From UBA2336 sp964419145 (GTDB lineage Bacteria; Bacteroidota; Bacteroidia; Cytophagales; Cyclobacteriaceae): a DNA stretch of 64,000 nt. The notes under the pieces are model-generated. The model was not told the DNA's origin and searched no databases. It saw only the letters and a program-made list of their open reading frames with translations. The stretch is from NCBI GenBank assembly GCA_964419145.1, contig CAYQOM010000006.1, positions 124,001 through 188,000 of the forward strand. The letters run 5' to 3'. This document shows, in pieces, positions 24,630-35,000 of the stretch. A program made the translations under genes and the position numbers. Numbering within the stretch: the first letter of the stretch is position 1; every line of letters starts with the position of its first letter.

Positions 24630-25675
24630 CCAAACGGATCTGGCTTCTGGCCGCGCTTGATGCCCTCCAACTCGGCATACACCTTATTGGAGAATGTGCG
24701 CTGCTCTACAGGCGGAAGATAGTAATCCTTATCGTTATAACCGATTAATTCTATGTGCGCGATAGTTGCGGCCGTACCGGCTCCGAAAACCTCCGTAACT
24801 TTTCCGGTTTCTATGCCTCCAATCAATTCGTTTACGGATATTTTTCGCTCCTCCACCTTCATGCCCCATTTGCGGGCCAGTTGTAAAACGCTGTCACGGG
24901 TGATACCCGCTAAAATTGAATCACTTAGTGCGGGTGTAACCAGCGTGCCGTCAATGACAAACATGACATTCATTGTGCCCGATTCTTCAATGTACTCGTG
25001 GTTTTTTCCATCCGTCCATAAAAGTTGGTGGTATCCTTTTGCCTGCGCCAGTTTTGCCGGATAGATCGCTGCCGCATAATTACCGCCAGCTTTTGCATAA
25101 CCGGTACCGCCTTGTGCTGCACGAGTGTAATGGGTTTCAATGCGCACTTTTACCGGGGTAGAGTAATACGATCCAACCGGGCAAAGAATAATCATGAATG
25201 TAAAATCATCCGAAGGCTTAATACCGATGTATTCATCAGCAGAAAAAATAAACGGACGAATATAAAGGGAAGCTCCAGGCGTATCGGGTATCCATGCACG
25301 ATCCAAATCAATCAGTGCCGCAAGGCTCTCCATAAAAATTTCTTCTGGAATTGGTGGCATGCATAAGCGCTCACCTGAAATATTCAGGCGCTTCCAGTTA
25401 TCCAATGGCCGAAATACCAGCGCATCACCTTCAGGATTTTTGTAAGCCTTCATCCCTTCAAAAATTGCCTGGCCATAATGAAGTGCCGGTGTTGCCGGGC
25501 TGATGGGCATATAGCCGTACGGCATGATGCGGAAATTCTTCCACTCTCCGTTTTTGTAGTCGGCCATAAACATGTGGTCGGTATAAATCTTGCCAAACGG
25601 AATGTTGGAGAAATCAACCTCACTGATCCGCGACTTCTTTACCCGCTCTGTTGCGATTTTCATCGTTTCCACCAT
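24611..25675 (-). CDS. ilvE: Branched-chain amino acid aminotransferase, type II
   Basis: Second BCAT in the window, 354 residues, PLP fold type IV of the eukaryote-like BCAT subgroup. Motifs are LHYGQAIFEGMKAYK, the PLP-Lys region GTGYAKAGGNYAAA, and EVFGAGTAATIAHIE near the end. It lies outside the BCAA operon with an unknown membrane protein downstream, so it may serve catabolism or nitrogen exchange. Start ATG 25675 or 25663. Confidence 0.93.
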   Translation of the reverse strand: MVETMKIATERVKKSRISEVDFSNIPFGKIYTDHMFMADYKNGEWKNFRIMPYGYMPISPATPALHYGQAIFEGMKAYKNPEGDALVFRPLDNWKRLNISGERLCMPPIPEEIFMESLAALIDLDRAWIPDTPGASLYIRPFIFSADEYIGIKPSDDFTFMIILCPVGSYYSTPVKVRIETHYTRAAQGGTGYAKAGGNYAAAIYPAKLAQAKGYHQLLWTDGKNHEYIEESGTMNVMFVIDGTLVTPALSDSILAGITRDSVLQLARKWGMKVEERKISVNELIGGIETGKVTEVFGAGTAATIAHIELIGYNDKDYYLPPVEQRTFSNKVYAELEGIKRGQKPDPFGWIVKM

Positions 25676-25806
25676 TTTCTGAATGGATTTATTTTGGCCG
25701 CAAGATAAAAGATAATTCCAAACGAGGCTAACACATGTTAGGATAAATTCGCCTTCATTTTAACGGTTTAAAAAGCGAATTTTAAGATGCACTAAACCTA
25801 ATTCAC

Positions 25807-26475
25807 ATGAGATCGCTCACTATCTTTTATGGAATATTCGCCTTTGTAGGGGGAGTTTGCCTGCTCATTTGTTTGTACACCGGTTACCGGGCTACGTTGA
25901 AGGCGTTAACCTGGGAAGAATCACCGGCCACCATTTCCGATCTCTCGGGTAGTACCGTGATTGATTTTGAATATTACGGACAACCCATGCAGTTCCATTC
26001 TTCATATAGCAGTTCCGATATGCAGGTAGGCGATGCCGTTACGGTTCACTACCCACCCGACAAACCGGAAGAAGCGGAGATCAAAGACTTCTTCACGCAA
26101 TGGTTTGCTCCCTTGTTTCTCTCTGTGTTTGTACTCACGTTTGGCGGCATCGGCTCGTATGGATTATCCAAACAACTGAAACGCATTAAAGCTAAACGCG
26201 AATTGTTTACGTATGGAAAAGGAAGAAAAACTTCTCTGCAGGTAACAGATGTTATCTATGACTCTTCATTCAAGGTGAATGGTCGTAGCCCGTTCGTGAT
26301 TGTCTGTCAGTATCACGATGCCGTTTCAAACAAACTGTATGAATTCAAAAGTGACCACATCTGGTACGATCCTTCTGAGTTTCTGAAATCACGGGAAGGA
26401 ATTGATATTTACATCGATCCGAATGATCTTACTCGGTATTATATGGATACATCTTTTCTCCCGAAGAAAGCTTAG
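25807..26475 (+). CDS. DUF3592 domain-containing membrane protein
   Basis: 222 residues. One N-terminal transmembrane segment (LTIFYGIFAFVGGVCLLICL) and a second at about 98-118 bracket an extracytoplasmic beta domain (VIDFEYYGQPM, VGDAVTVHYPPDKPEEA) typical of DUF3592. A second beta module follows in the C-terminal part. Function unknown. It converges with the adenosyltransferase gene with a two-base gap. Confidence 0.85.
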   Translation: MRSLTIFYGIFAFVGGVCLLICLYTGYRATLKALTWEESPATISDLSGSTVIDFEYYGQPMQFHSSYSSSDMQVGDAVTVHYPPDKPEEAEIKDFFTQWFAPLFLSVFVLTFGGIGSYGLSKQLKRIKAKRELFTYGKGRKTSLQVTDVIYDSSFKVNGRSPFVIVCQYHDAVSNKLYEFKSDHIWYDPSEFLKSREGIDIYIDPNDLTRYYMDTSFLPKKA

Positions 26476-26477
26476 GC

Positions 26478-27026
26478 TTACATGCGGGCAGTCCACGGTG
26501 TTTCCGTGGCACCGGTCTCTTGGGCAATTTTGCGCGAGAGCATAAACAGAAAGTCTGAAAGTCGGTTGAGGTATTGAATCACCAGGGCATCTGTTTTTTC
26601 AACAGCATCCAATGCAATAACCAAACGTTCGGCCCTGCGGCACACGGTTCGCGTAATGTGGCAAATGGAAACAGATGGATGACCGCCTGGCAAAACAAAT
26701 GAGCGCATCGGTGGAAGTTGTGCATCCATCGCATCAATTTCTTTTTCTAAAATGGAAATGTCATCAACCAGCAAAGCAGGTACTTTTACTTTGGTATTGC
26801 CGGGTTCAACCGCAAGTATGGAACCAATGGTAAACAACCGATCCTGAACTTCCACCAAAATTTTTTCACGCTTCTTATTTACGTCCTGATCGCGCAACAA
26901 ACCAACATGCGCATTCAACTCATCAATGGTGCCATAGGCTTCAATGCGAAGATCTGCTTTGGATACACGCTTACCGCCAAACAAGGAAGTACTCCCTGTG
27001 TCGCCTGTTTTGGTATAAATTTTCAT
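26478..27026 (-). CDS. Cob(I)alamin adenosyltransferase, PduO type
   Basis: ATP:co(I)rrinoid adenosyltransferase making coenzyme B12, 182 residues. The N-terminal ATP loop KIYTKTGDTGSTSLFGG, the following EAYGTIDELNAHVG and the C-terminal CRRAERLV and LNRLSDFLF are the PduO signatures. No cobalamin synthesis genes are nearby, so it may serve salvaged cobinamide/B12. Confidence 0.94.
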   Translation of the reverse strand: MKIYTKTGDTGSTSLFGGKRVSKADLRIEAYGTIDELNAHVGLLRDQDVNKKREKILVEVQDRLFTIGSILAVEPGNTKVKVPALLVDDISILEKEIDAMDAQLPPMRSFVLPGGHPSVSICHITRTVCRRAERLVIALDAVEKTDALVIQYLNRLSDFLFMLSRKIAQETGATETPWTARM

Positions 27027-27070
27027 GAATCGGAATTTTGGACGAAGATACGGCCCAATACCGAAAAATG

Positions 27071-27790
27071 TTAATGGGTTGCCTCTACCGGCTTGCCCCG
27101 TGTGATGTGCTCATTCTTCTTATCCCACTCCACCAAGCCATCGCGCAAACGAATGATACGGTGCGCATAATGCGCAATGTCATCTTCGTGCGTTACCATG
27201 ATGATGGTGTTGCCCTTATCATGAAGTTCCTGAAACAGGTTCATGATGTCGTAAGAAGTTTTTGAATCAAGGTTACCGGTTGGTTCATCGGCCAGAATAA
27301 TGGAAGGATTGTTTACCAGCGCACGCGCAATGGCTACACGCTGGCGTTGACCACCAGAAAGTTCATTGGGCCTGTGATGCCAGCGATCACCCAACCCCAC
27401 ATTATCCAATGCGGCATGTGCCATCTCATCGCGTTCTGATTTTCCATAGCCTGCGTAAATCAATGGAAGCGCAACATTCTCCAATGCGGTGGCGCGTGGC
27501 AACAGGTTAAATGTTTGAAATACAAAACCGATTTCTTTGTTGCGCACCTCAGCCAGTTCATTCTCAGTCATGTCACTCACCAGGTGGTTATTGAGCATAT
27601 ATGTGCCTCCTGTAGGTGTATCGAGACATCCCACAATATTCATCAAGGTTGATTTACCCGAACCTGACGGCCCCATGAAGGCAACGTATTCGCCTTTGTC
27701 GATGCTAATGGAAACCGACTGAAGCGCACGCACTTCGGTTGAACCCATGATGTAGATCTTTGAAATATTGTGTGTTTCGATGATTTTCAT
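27071..27790 (-). CDS. ABC transporter ATP-binding protein (MacB/LolD type)
   Basis: ATPase of a type VII (mechanotransmission) ABC system, 239 residues. It has Walker A GPSGSGKST, Q-loop VFQTFNLLPR, signature LSGGQRQRVAIARAL, Walker B IILADEPTGNLDSKT and H-loop MVTHEDDIA. The family pairs with FtsX-like permeases, but none is next to it here. The upstream 190 bp (27791-27980) hold nothing I can identify. Confidence 0.93.
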   Translation of the reverse strand: MKIIETHNISKIYIMGSTEVRALQSVSISIDKGEYVAFMGPSGSGKSTLMNIVGCLDTPTGGTYMLNNHLVSDMTENELAEVRNKEIGFVFQTFNLLPRATALENVALPLIYAGYGKSERDEMAHAALDNVGLGDRWHHRPNELSGGQRQRVAIARALVNNPSIILADEPTGNLDSKTSYDIMNLFQELHDKGNTIIMVTHEDDIAHYAHRIIRLRDGLVEWDKKNEHITRGKPVEATH

Positions 27791-27980
27791 ACCTGTTATA
27801 ACGATGAACGAGTACTGGTGATAGTTTTATAAACTTAGATTTCAATCAAAAATAAGCTCTTTTTAGGATCATTTACCGGATAATTTCCTAACGGTTACAC
27901 GCCCCGATAAACGGCTTTGCCCATTAGTGTTTACCCGTCTGGTTAAATTACACCCGGCAAGACCTTTTTGCTTACCTTAT

Positions 27981-28844
27981 TCAGGACGCATTACCCCTTA
28001 TGAATGTTACGATTTCCTCAATAACACCATCATCTTTTAAAATACGGGTATGCCCCAAACCACTTGTTTTCAACAAACGTGCTGATGGGTAAGCCCTGCA
28101 CAGCGCCAGCGGATGCTCCATGGAAACCTCGTAATCCTTTTCATCATGTACAAGCAACAGCTCCAACGGTTGCTTAATGTGTTTGATAATCTCCAGTGCT
28201 GTAAACGTATCAAACGGCTCTCCATATTTTTTCTGAATGAAGATCTTGAAGAAATTTTTTGTTTTCTCCGATCCGCCAATGGCTTTTAAATAGGTGTTGA
28301 TGATTTCATCACCAATAGTAGGACTGGCTATGTTGATGAGCTTCTTAACAGGCAATCCGTTCTTTGCTGCAAACAACACGGCTCCTCCACCAAACGAATG
28401 CGCTATGATAGCTTCAGGAGTCCCCACCACCTTGTACAACTCATGCAAGGTTTGCTCAAACTCCACAATGGTTGTCTTCTTTCCTTCCGACTGGCCATGT
28501 GCCGGTCCGTCAAAACCAATCACTTGGTAACCCGCCTTTATTAGCGGCTTAACAAATCTTCGAAACTGTGTAGCCCGGCCAGCCCAACCGTGAACAACGA
28601 TAACGGTTTTATCCGACTGACCCCAACGGTAACACTGAATGCGCTTACCCGCTGCATGCACCTCAAATTTATTTGCATACTTTTCAGCCTTTCGTTCCTT
28701 TTCGGTTGCGTTATACTTAAGGGGTGTAAAAAATAATTTAGCAAAAAACCGATAGGCCAATGGAGGGGCAATAACCTCCACTTTTGGATATACCCAACGG
28801 ATGAATTTCAATAAAGGAGGTGTTTTGTCCTTTTTCTTTCGCAT
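27981..28844 (-). CDS. Alpha/beta hydrolase
   Basis: Alpha/beta-hydrolase fold protein of about 287 residues from ATG 28844; a TTG at 28925 is less likely. Oxyanion strand VIVVHGWAGRA, nucleophile elbow AHSFGGG, acid in VHDEKDYEV and catalytic His in GLGHTRIL are all present. The substrate is unknown; esterases and lipid hydrolases of Bacteroidota look like this. It is divergent from the giant T9SS gene. Confidence 0.87.
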   Translation of the reverse strand: MRKKKDKTPPLLKFIRWVYPKVEVIAPPLAYRFFAKLFFTPLKYNATEKERKAEKYANKFEVHAAGKRIQCYRWGQSDKTVIVVHGWAGRATQFRRFVKPLIKAGYQVIGFDGPAHGQSEGKKTTIVEFEQTLHELYKVVGTPEAIIAHSFGGGAVLFAAKNGLPVKKLINIASPTIGDEIINTYLKAIGGSEKTKNFFKIFIQKKYGEPFDTFTALEIIKHIKQPLELLLVHDEKDYEVSMEHPLALCRAYPSARLLKTSGLGHTRILKDDGVIEEIVTFIRGNAS

Positions 28845-29039
28845 AGCATCAACATACCAAACCGAAATGTACGGACTACCCTTTGGATTTATGCCCTTTA
28901 CGCCATTATTGAGGCGCAACTTCAAAAACTAACACCTGTTATTCAGCCACTTAGTTCAAATATTTTGAATAAAAACCTGAACCAGTCGCATCAATTAATT
29001 CGAGCAATTGTCAATATTTATGGTTCGAATTGTCTGTTT

Positions 29040-32000
29040 ATGAAAAAAGGCTTTACTCTTTCAATTTTAGTGCTCTTAACAATTGCCGGATTGGCTCAAA
29101 ACCGGTTTTGGGTGGCTGCAGCAGCCGGAAACTGGAATGATCCCGCCAACTGGTCGACTACCAACGGGGGTGCAGGGGGAGCCTCTGTTCCGGGTGCAGG
29201 AAATACGGCCATTTTTAACGCCAACGGGCTGGGAAACTGTTCGTTGGATATTTCACCAACTGTTGATGGTATTACGGTGAATGGGTATACCGGGGTCATT
29301 GATCTCTCCGGAAACATACTTACCACAACCGGTACAAACACCTTTACTTCAGGCACAATAATGAATTCTGGGGGGGCTGCCTCGATAGCTCTTAACACAG
29401 CAGGTTCAAGCACATTTAACGGTACCCAATTTGATGCCGACTTAACCGGCACGAGTGGCCGGTTATTTTTTAATGGATCAATTTTCAATGGTTCTGTAAC
29501 CTTAACCAAATCCGACACTAACACAGATACCGGAACGGGAGGAAATACATTCAACGGCAATTTTTCGATAACGCATACAGGCACTGCCGAACTTCGTTTT
29601 GGAAATACAAATCCGGATACATTTAACAACCTAACACTTAACATTAACAATACCGGAGACATCATTCTTTCCAGAACGGCCGTTGGCAATCAATTCAATG
29701 GAAATATAATTATCAATTATGCTTCAATTGGTGATGTATTTTTCGGGAGTAATGGCGGTACCTCTACTCTCGCAGATACGCGTACCTTGTCAGTAACCTG
29801 TGGCGGCACAGGGTGTGATGATCTTACACTTGCAAATTTTACACAAGTTGGCAACACGGCACAATCCATTACCTTGACAGGAAGTGGGAATGCTCGACTG
29901 ACCGTTGGTCCCAATAGCATCTTTAATGCATCCGTTACATTTTCTGCTGAAGAAATTCTTTTTAACAGCAGTACCTTCAGTAGCACCAGCACATTTACTC
30001 AAACAGGTACAGGCTCAATCGGATCCCGTGGCGGAAATTCTTTTCAACAAGTTACTATCAATAACAACGGCAGCGGTGATATCCACCTTGGAACAAACGG
30101 TGCTGATCCGGGAGACATTTTTAATGGCGATGCAGTATTTAACAATTCAGGTGGCGGAAGAATACGGATTGGAGGCAACAATGCGGGTAACCTTTTTGTC
30201 GGGAACCTTACGTTGAACAATACATCAGTTGTTGATGTACAGAACCGTATTCAGGTTAGCCGGTTTGCAGGGGCTACAACAACGGTAAATGGAACCACTA
30301 CTATAAACAACGGTGGAAATGGAAGCGACATCCATATTTGCTACGATGCCGGTGCCACAACTACATTCAATGGTGATCTGATTATCAACAATGCTACAAC
30401 AGCCACAGGCCAGGTTGAATTTGGCCGGGATGGGGATGTCGTCATTAATGGTGATCTGACCATTAGCAACACTTCCAATGATAATATTCAATTCAGTGCC
30501 GGATCGGGCACAACAACGTTTGGTAACGGAACAATAGCCCTGGGCGGCAGTGGATTTACGGATGGTCAATTACGTTTTCGAAACTTTACACAAACCGGAA
30601 TCAATGACGTTAACCTTACTTTAACTGGAACATCAACCTTATTACAACTGGGCCCCGCTGCAAGTTTTGGTGGTAATGTTGATATGCGGGCACCTCAACT
30701 ACTGCTACACGGAGTAACCGTAACTGGAACCGCATACCTGGAAAAAACCGGTGACACTAATAACGTGGGTAATGGCGGCAATACTTTTAATGGTATAACT
30801 ACACTGGCTAACTCTGGTTCAGGATACTTACTAACCGCCAATTCCAGTCCTGATATTTTTAATGGAGACCTGACAGTAACCAACTCAGGAAGTAACATTA
30901 TTTACCTGGCTCATAACGTAGCTGGAAATGAATTCAATGGAAATATCACGTTGAATGCAACATTCGGAAATGGAATATACTTTTCTAACAATGCCGGGGG
31001 AAGTTCAACACAAGGTGCCGGAGGAAATGTTTCCATTGGTGGAAGTGGATTTTCTTCAGGCGAACTAAGACTTATCCGTTTTACTCAGCTTGGTGCTTCA
31101 ACCAATACACTGAATCTTACGGGGTCAACCATTCTTCGTGTAGGCCCAAACTCTTCTTTTGGTGGTGATGTAGACTTCAGAGCACCTCGGTTATTTCTAG
31201 ATGGATTCACTGTAGGGGGAACTGCATACCTCGAAAAGAATGGAAGCTCCGAAGATACGGGTGCAGGAAACAATACATTTAACGGAGTAACAACAATCGT
31301 TAATACTGCTGATGGCAACCTGAGAACACAAGGAAACAACACGTTCAACTCTACAACTAATTTAACCAATAGCGGCACTGCGTATTTGCTGCTTGAATTC
31401 TCCTCCGGAAGCACATATAATGGTGCGGTTACATTCAGCAATACCAGTACAAGCAACATTCGGGTGGCTTATGCAGGAGCCACCACGTTCAATGGCAATC
31501 TTATTTTCAACAACCCATCCGGAACAGGAATTGTATTTTGTGAAACAGCAGGAGCTACGGCAACACTTGCTGATACTTATGCTATGGCTGTAGGAGGATC
31601 AGGCTTCTCCGTGGGCACTTTAAATCTAAACCGCTTTACACAGGTAGGATCAACAGCGCAATCCTTAACCTTAACAGGAACAGCGGTATTGAACTTAGGC
31701 CCTGATAGCCAATTTGATGGCGATGTGAACTTTGTAAGTCCTAGGGTATTACTGAACGGTACCATATTTAATGGTTCCGTCTATATCGAAAAAAATGGTG
31801 CCACCAATGATACCGGCACAGGAAACAATACCTTCAACGGCACTGCTACCCTGGTAAACAGCAGTCCGTCCGTATTCCGGACAAACGGAAATAATACATT
31901 TAATGGTGTTACAACTTTTATTAACTCTGGTTCGCAAGACATATTGTTTGAGTTAAATACAGGAAGCACGTATAACAATACCGTTACCTTCCAAAACACA

Positions 32001-35000
32001 GGCAGTTCATCCATACGCGTAGCCTATAACGGAACAAATGCATTCAACGGAAACATCATCGTAGAGAATACAGTGGGAACTGGCGTTATCTTCTGTGAAA
32101 GCGCAGCTGCTACAGCCACGCTGGCGGACACGAGAACAATTACTATTGGTGGATTAGGTTTTAATGCGGGTGACCTGCGTCTTCAGCGATTCACTCAGGT
32201 AGGAGGTACCGCACAAACGCTTACCCTAACCGGCTCAGCACTGTTAACACTGGGCCCATCTTCTGCATTTGGAGGAGATGTAACCTTCACCTCGCCACGT
32301 GTATTATTAAATGGAACTACATACAGTGGTAATGCCTACATTGAAAAAACAAGTGTTACAGGCGATGATGGAACCGGTGGAAATACATTTAACGGAACAA
32401 CTACCCTCGTAAATTCAGGTGATGCCTACTTTTCAACTGGCAATAACAACCCCGATGTATTTAATGGCAATTTGATTGTAACCAACTTAGGTGCCTCTAC
32501 TATCCGCCTCGCTAATAATTCAGCGGGCAATCAATTCAACGGTAATATTGAATTAAATTCAACCTTCGGTGGAGGTATTTGGTTTGGTAATGGTGGTAGT
32601 GCTTCAGCTACTTTGGCGGCTGCCAGAACGATTGGCGTTGGGGGCTTGGGTGTAATCAGTGGAGATGTTCGGTTAATCAGGTTTACACAAGTTGGGCCAA
32701 CCGCGCAAACGCTCAACCTTACTGGAATTGCTATCCTAACGCTCGGCCCATCCTCTTCCTTTGGTGGAAATGTGGATTTTCGGTCTCCACAGCTTTTGCT
32801 AAACGGAACCACCTTTGATGGAACAGCTTACCTCGAAAAAAATGGTGCGACAGACAATGCCGGCACCGGAGGCAATACATTCAATAGCACGACAACGTTA
32901 GTAAACGCTGGGAGTGGTTATTTACTTTCGGCCAATAACTCACCTGATATTTTCAACGGAGATCTAACTGTAACCAATACGGGTTCAAATATCATTTACC
33001 TGGCGCATAATGTCCCAGGTAATGAGTTTAATGGCGACATCACCTTTAATTCAACATTGGGTAGCGGAGGGGTTTACATCAGCAACAATGGACCAGGCGT
33101 TTCTACGTTAGGAGTTGGAGGATCATTGCTGGTTGGTGGATCTGGATTTAGCAGCGGGCGATTGCGCATCCGAACGTTTACACAGTTGGGTGCGGATCCA
33201 CAAACCTTAGTGCTGTCAGGTTCAGCCATTTTAGAATTGGGACCCGGCACCACATTTAATGGTGTTGTGGATTTCCGTTCTCCTCAATTCGAACTGGATG
33301 GCGTTACCTTTAATGGAACTACGTATTTGGAAAAAACCGGTGCTGGTAACAACGATAGTAGTGGAGGAAATATCTTCAATGGTATTACAACCATTGCTAA
33401 CTCGGGTAGCGGTTATTTTCGGTTTGCCCTTACCGCCTTAGATCAATTCAATAACGATGTCACCATAACCAATACCGGATCAGGCACCATCCGTATGGCC
33501 GACAACACACCCGGAACGGTGTTTAATGGCAACATAATCGTTAACTCTACTTTTGGTGGAGGAATTTATTTTAGTGAAAGCGGAGGAGGAACCGCTACAC
33601 TGGCAGCAGGTAGAACAATTTCAGTTGGCGGCTCAGGTTTTACCACCGGAGACCTGAGACTAAGACGTTTTACACAATCAGGAGCAACGGCACAAACACT
33701 GACACTTACAGGTACAGCCCGTTTATTGCTTGGGCCCAGCTTAATTTTCAATGGCAATGTTACACTAGAAGCTCCGCAGGTATTTTTACAGGGGGGTACC
33801 TATAATGGAACAGCCTCCATAACCAAAACAGGCGCAGGGGATAACGTAGGAAATGGAGGCAATACGTTTAATGGGACAACTACATTGGCTAATTCCGGTT
33901 CTGGTTATTTCATGACAGGCAACAGCAGTCCGGATATTTTTAATGCTGTACTAACATTAAACAACTCAGGCACCTCCACTATTCGATTGGCAAATGATAC
34001 TCCTGGAAATGAATTCAATGGAAACATCACCTTTACCAGCACTTCAGGTGGAGGCGTCTGGATCGGTCAGGGTGCAAATGCCCTTTCTACCTTAGCCAGC
34101 GGTCGTACCTTGAATGTCGGAACGTTTACTTCAGGAGAAGTGCGCCTTCGAAGATTTACCCAAGCGGGTGCAACAGGGCAATCCATGACCCTAACAGGAA
34201 CTGCGCTTCTCCGTATCGGACCTTCCGTAACGTTCAATGCCGCTGTAACCTTTGCAGCACCTCAAGTTGAATTGGAAGGCGGTACATTCAATGGCACCAC
34301 TGCTATTTCTAAAACTGGAGCCAGTAATAACGACAACGCAGGGAATAATACATTTAATGGTTTAACAACCCTGACCAACTCCAGCACCGCACGTTGGCGA
34401 TTATCCAATGGTGGAACAGGTGATACCTATAATGGTTCTGTTACTTTTATAAATTCTTCATCAGGTACTTTTGAACCAGCATTTAACAATACTAATTTCT
34501 TTGCATCAAACATCACCATTAACAGCAATGCCGTTCTTACGCTGGCTAATGGCAATGGTACCGTAGAGTTTACTGGAGGCAATAATCAAACTATTGGAAA
34601 AACGTTTGGCACACCCACACCTGTCTTCAGGCGAATAAATGTGAATAAATCGGCTAATACCGTTACGTTAAATACAGATTTAACGGTGAGCATTAGCGCT
34701 GCTTTCACCTCGGGCGTAGTAAATACCGATGCTACAAACTTTTTGAATATTGCTGATAACGCTACAACAACCGGTGCCAATGATCTTAGTTACGTTGATG
34801 GCCCGGTGCGTAAAACCGGTAATGATGCATTTGATTTTCCTGTTGGAGATAATGGATTCTACCGCCCCATTTCAATATCTGCACCTACCACTGCTACACA
34901 CGCATTCACGGCTCAATACTTGAATCAAAATCACTTACTGGGAAGTCCGGCTGTGTGGGATCCTTCTTTTTGGACGGTAAGTGGTTGTGAATATTGGACG

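Noticed and set aside
27071..27790. Complete ABC transporter
   Set aside because: Only the ATPase is present; no permease gene is next to it.
29840..34330. Regular repeats that might be a CRISPR array
   Set aside because: Units are ~490-555 bp, in one coding frame and diverged; no short repeats with unique spacers.
29096..34780. Many minus-strand ORFs inside the giant T9SS gene
   Set aside because: They share the repeat period and have no signal or domain; they are shadows of the repetitive codons.
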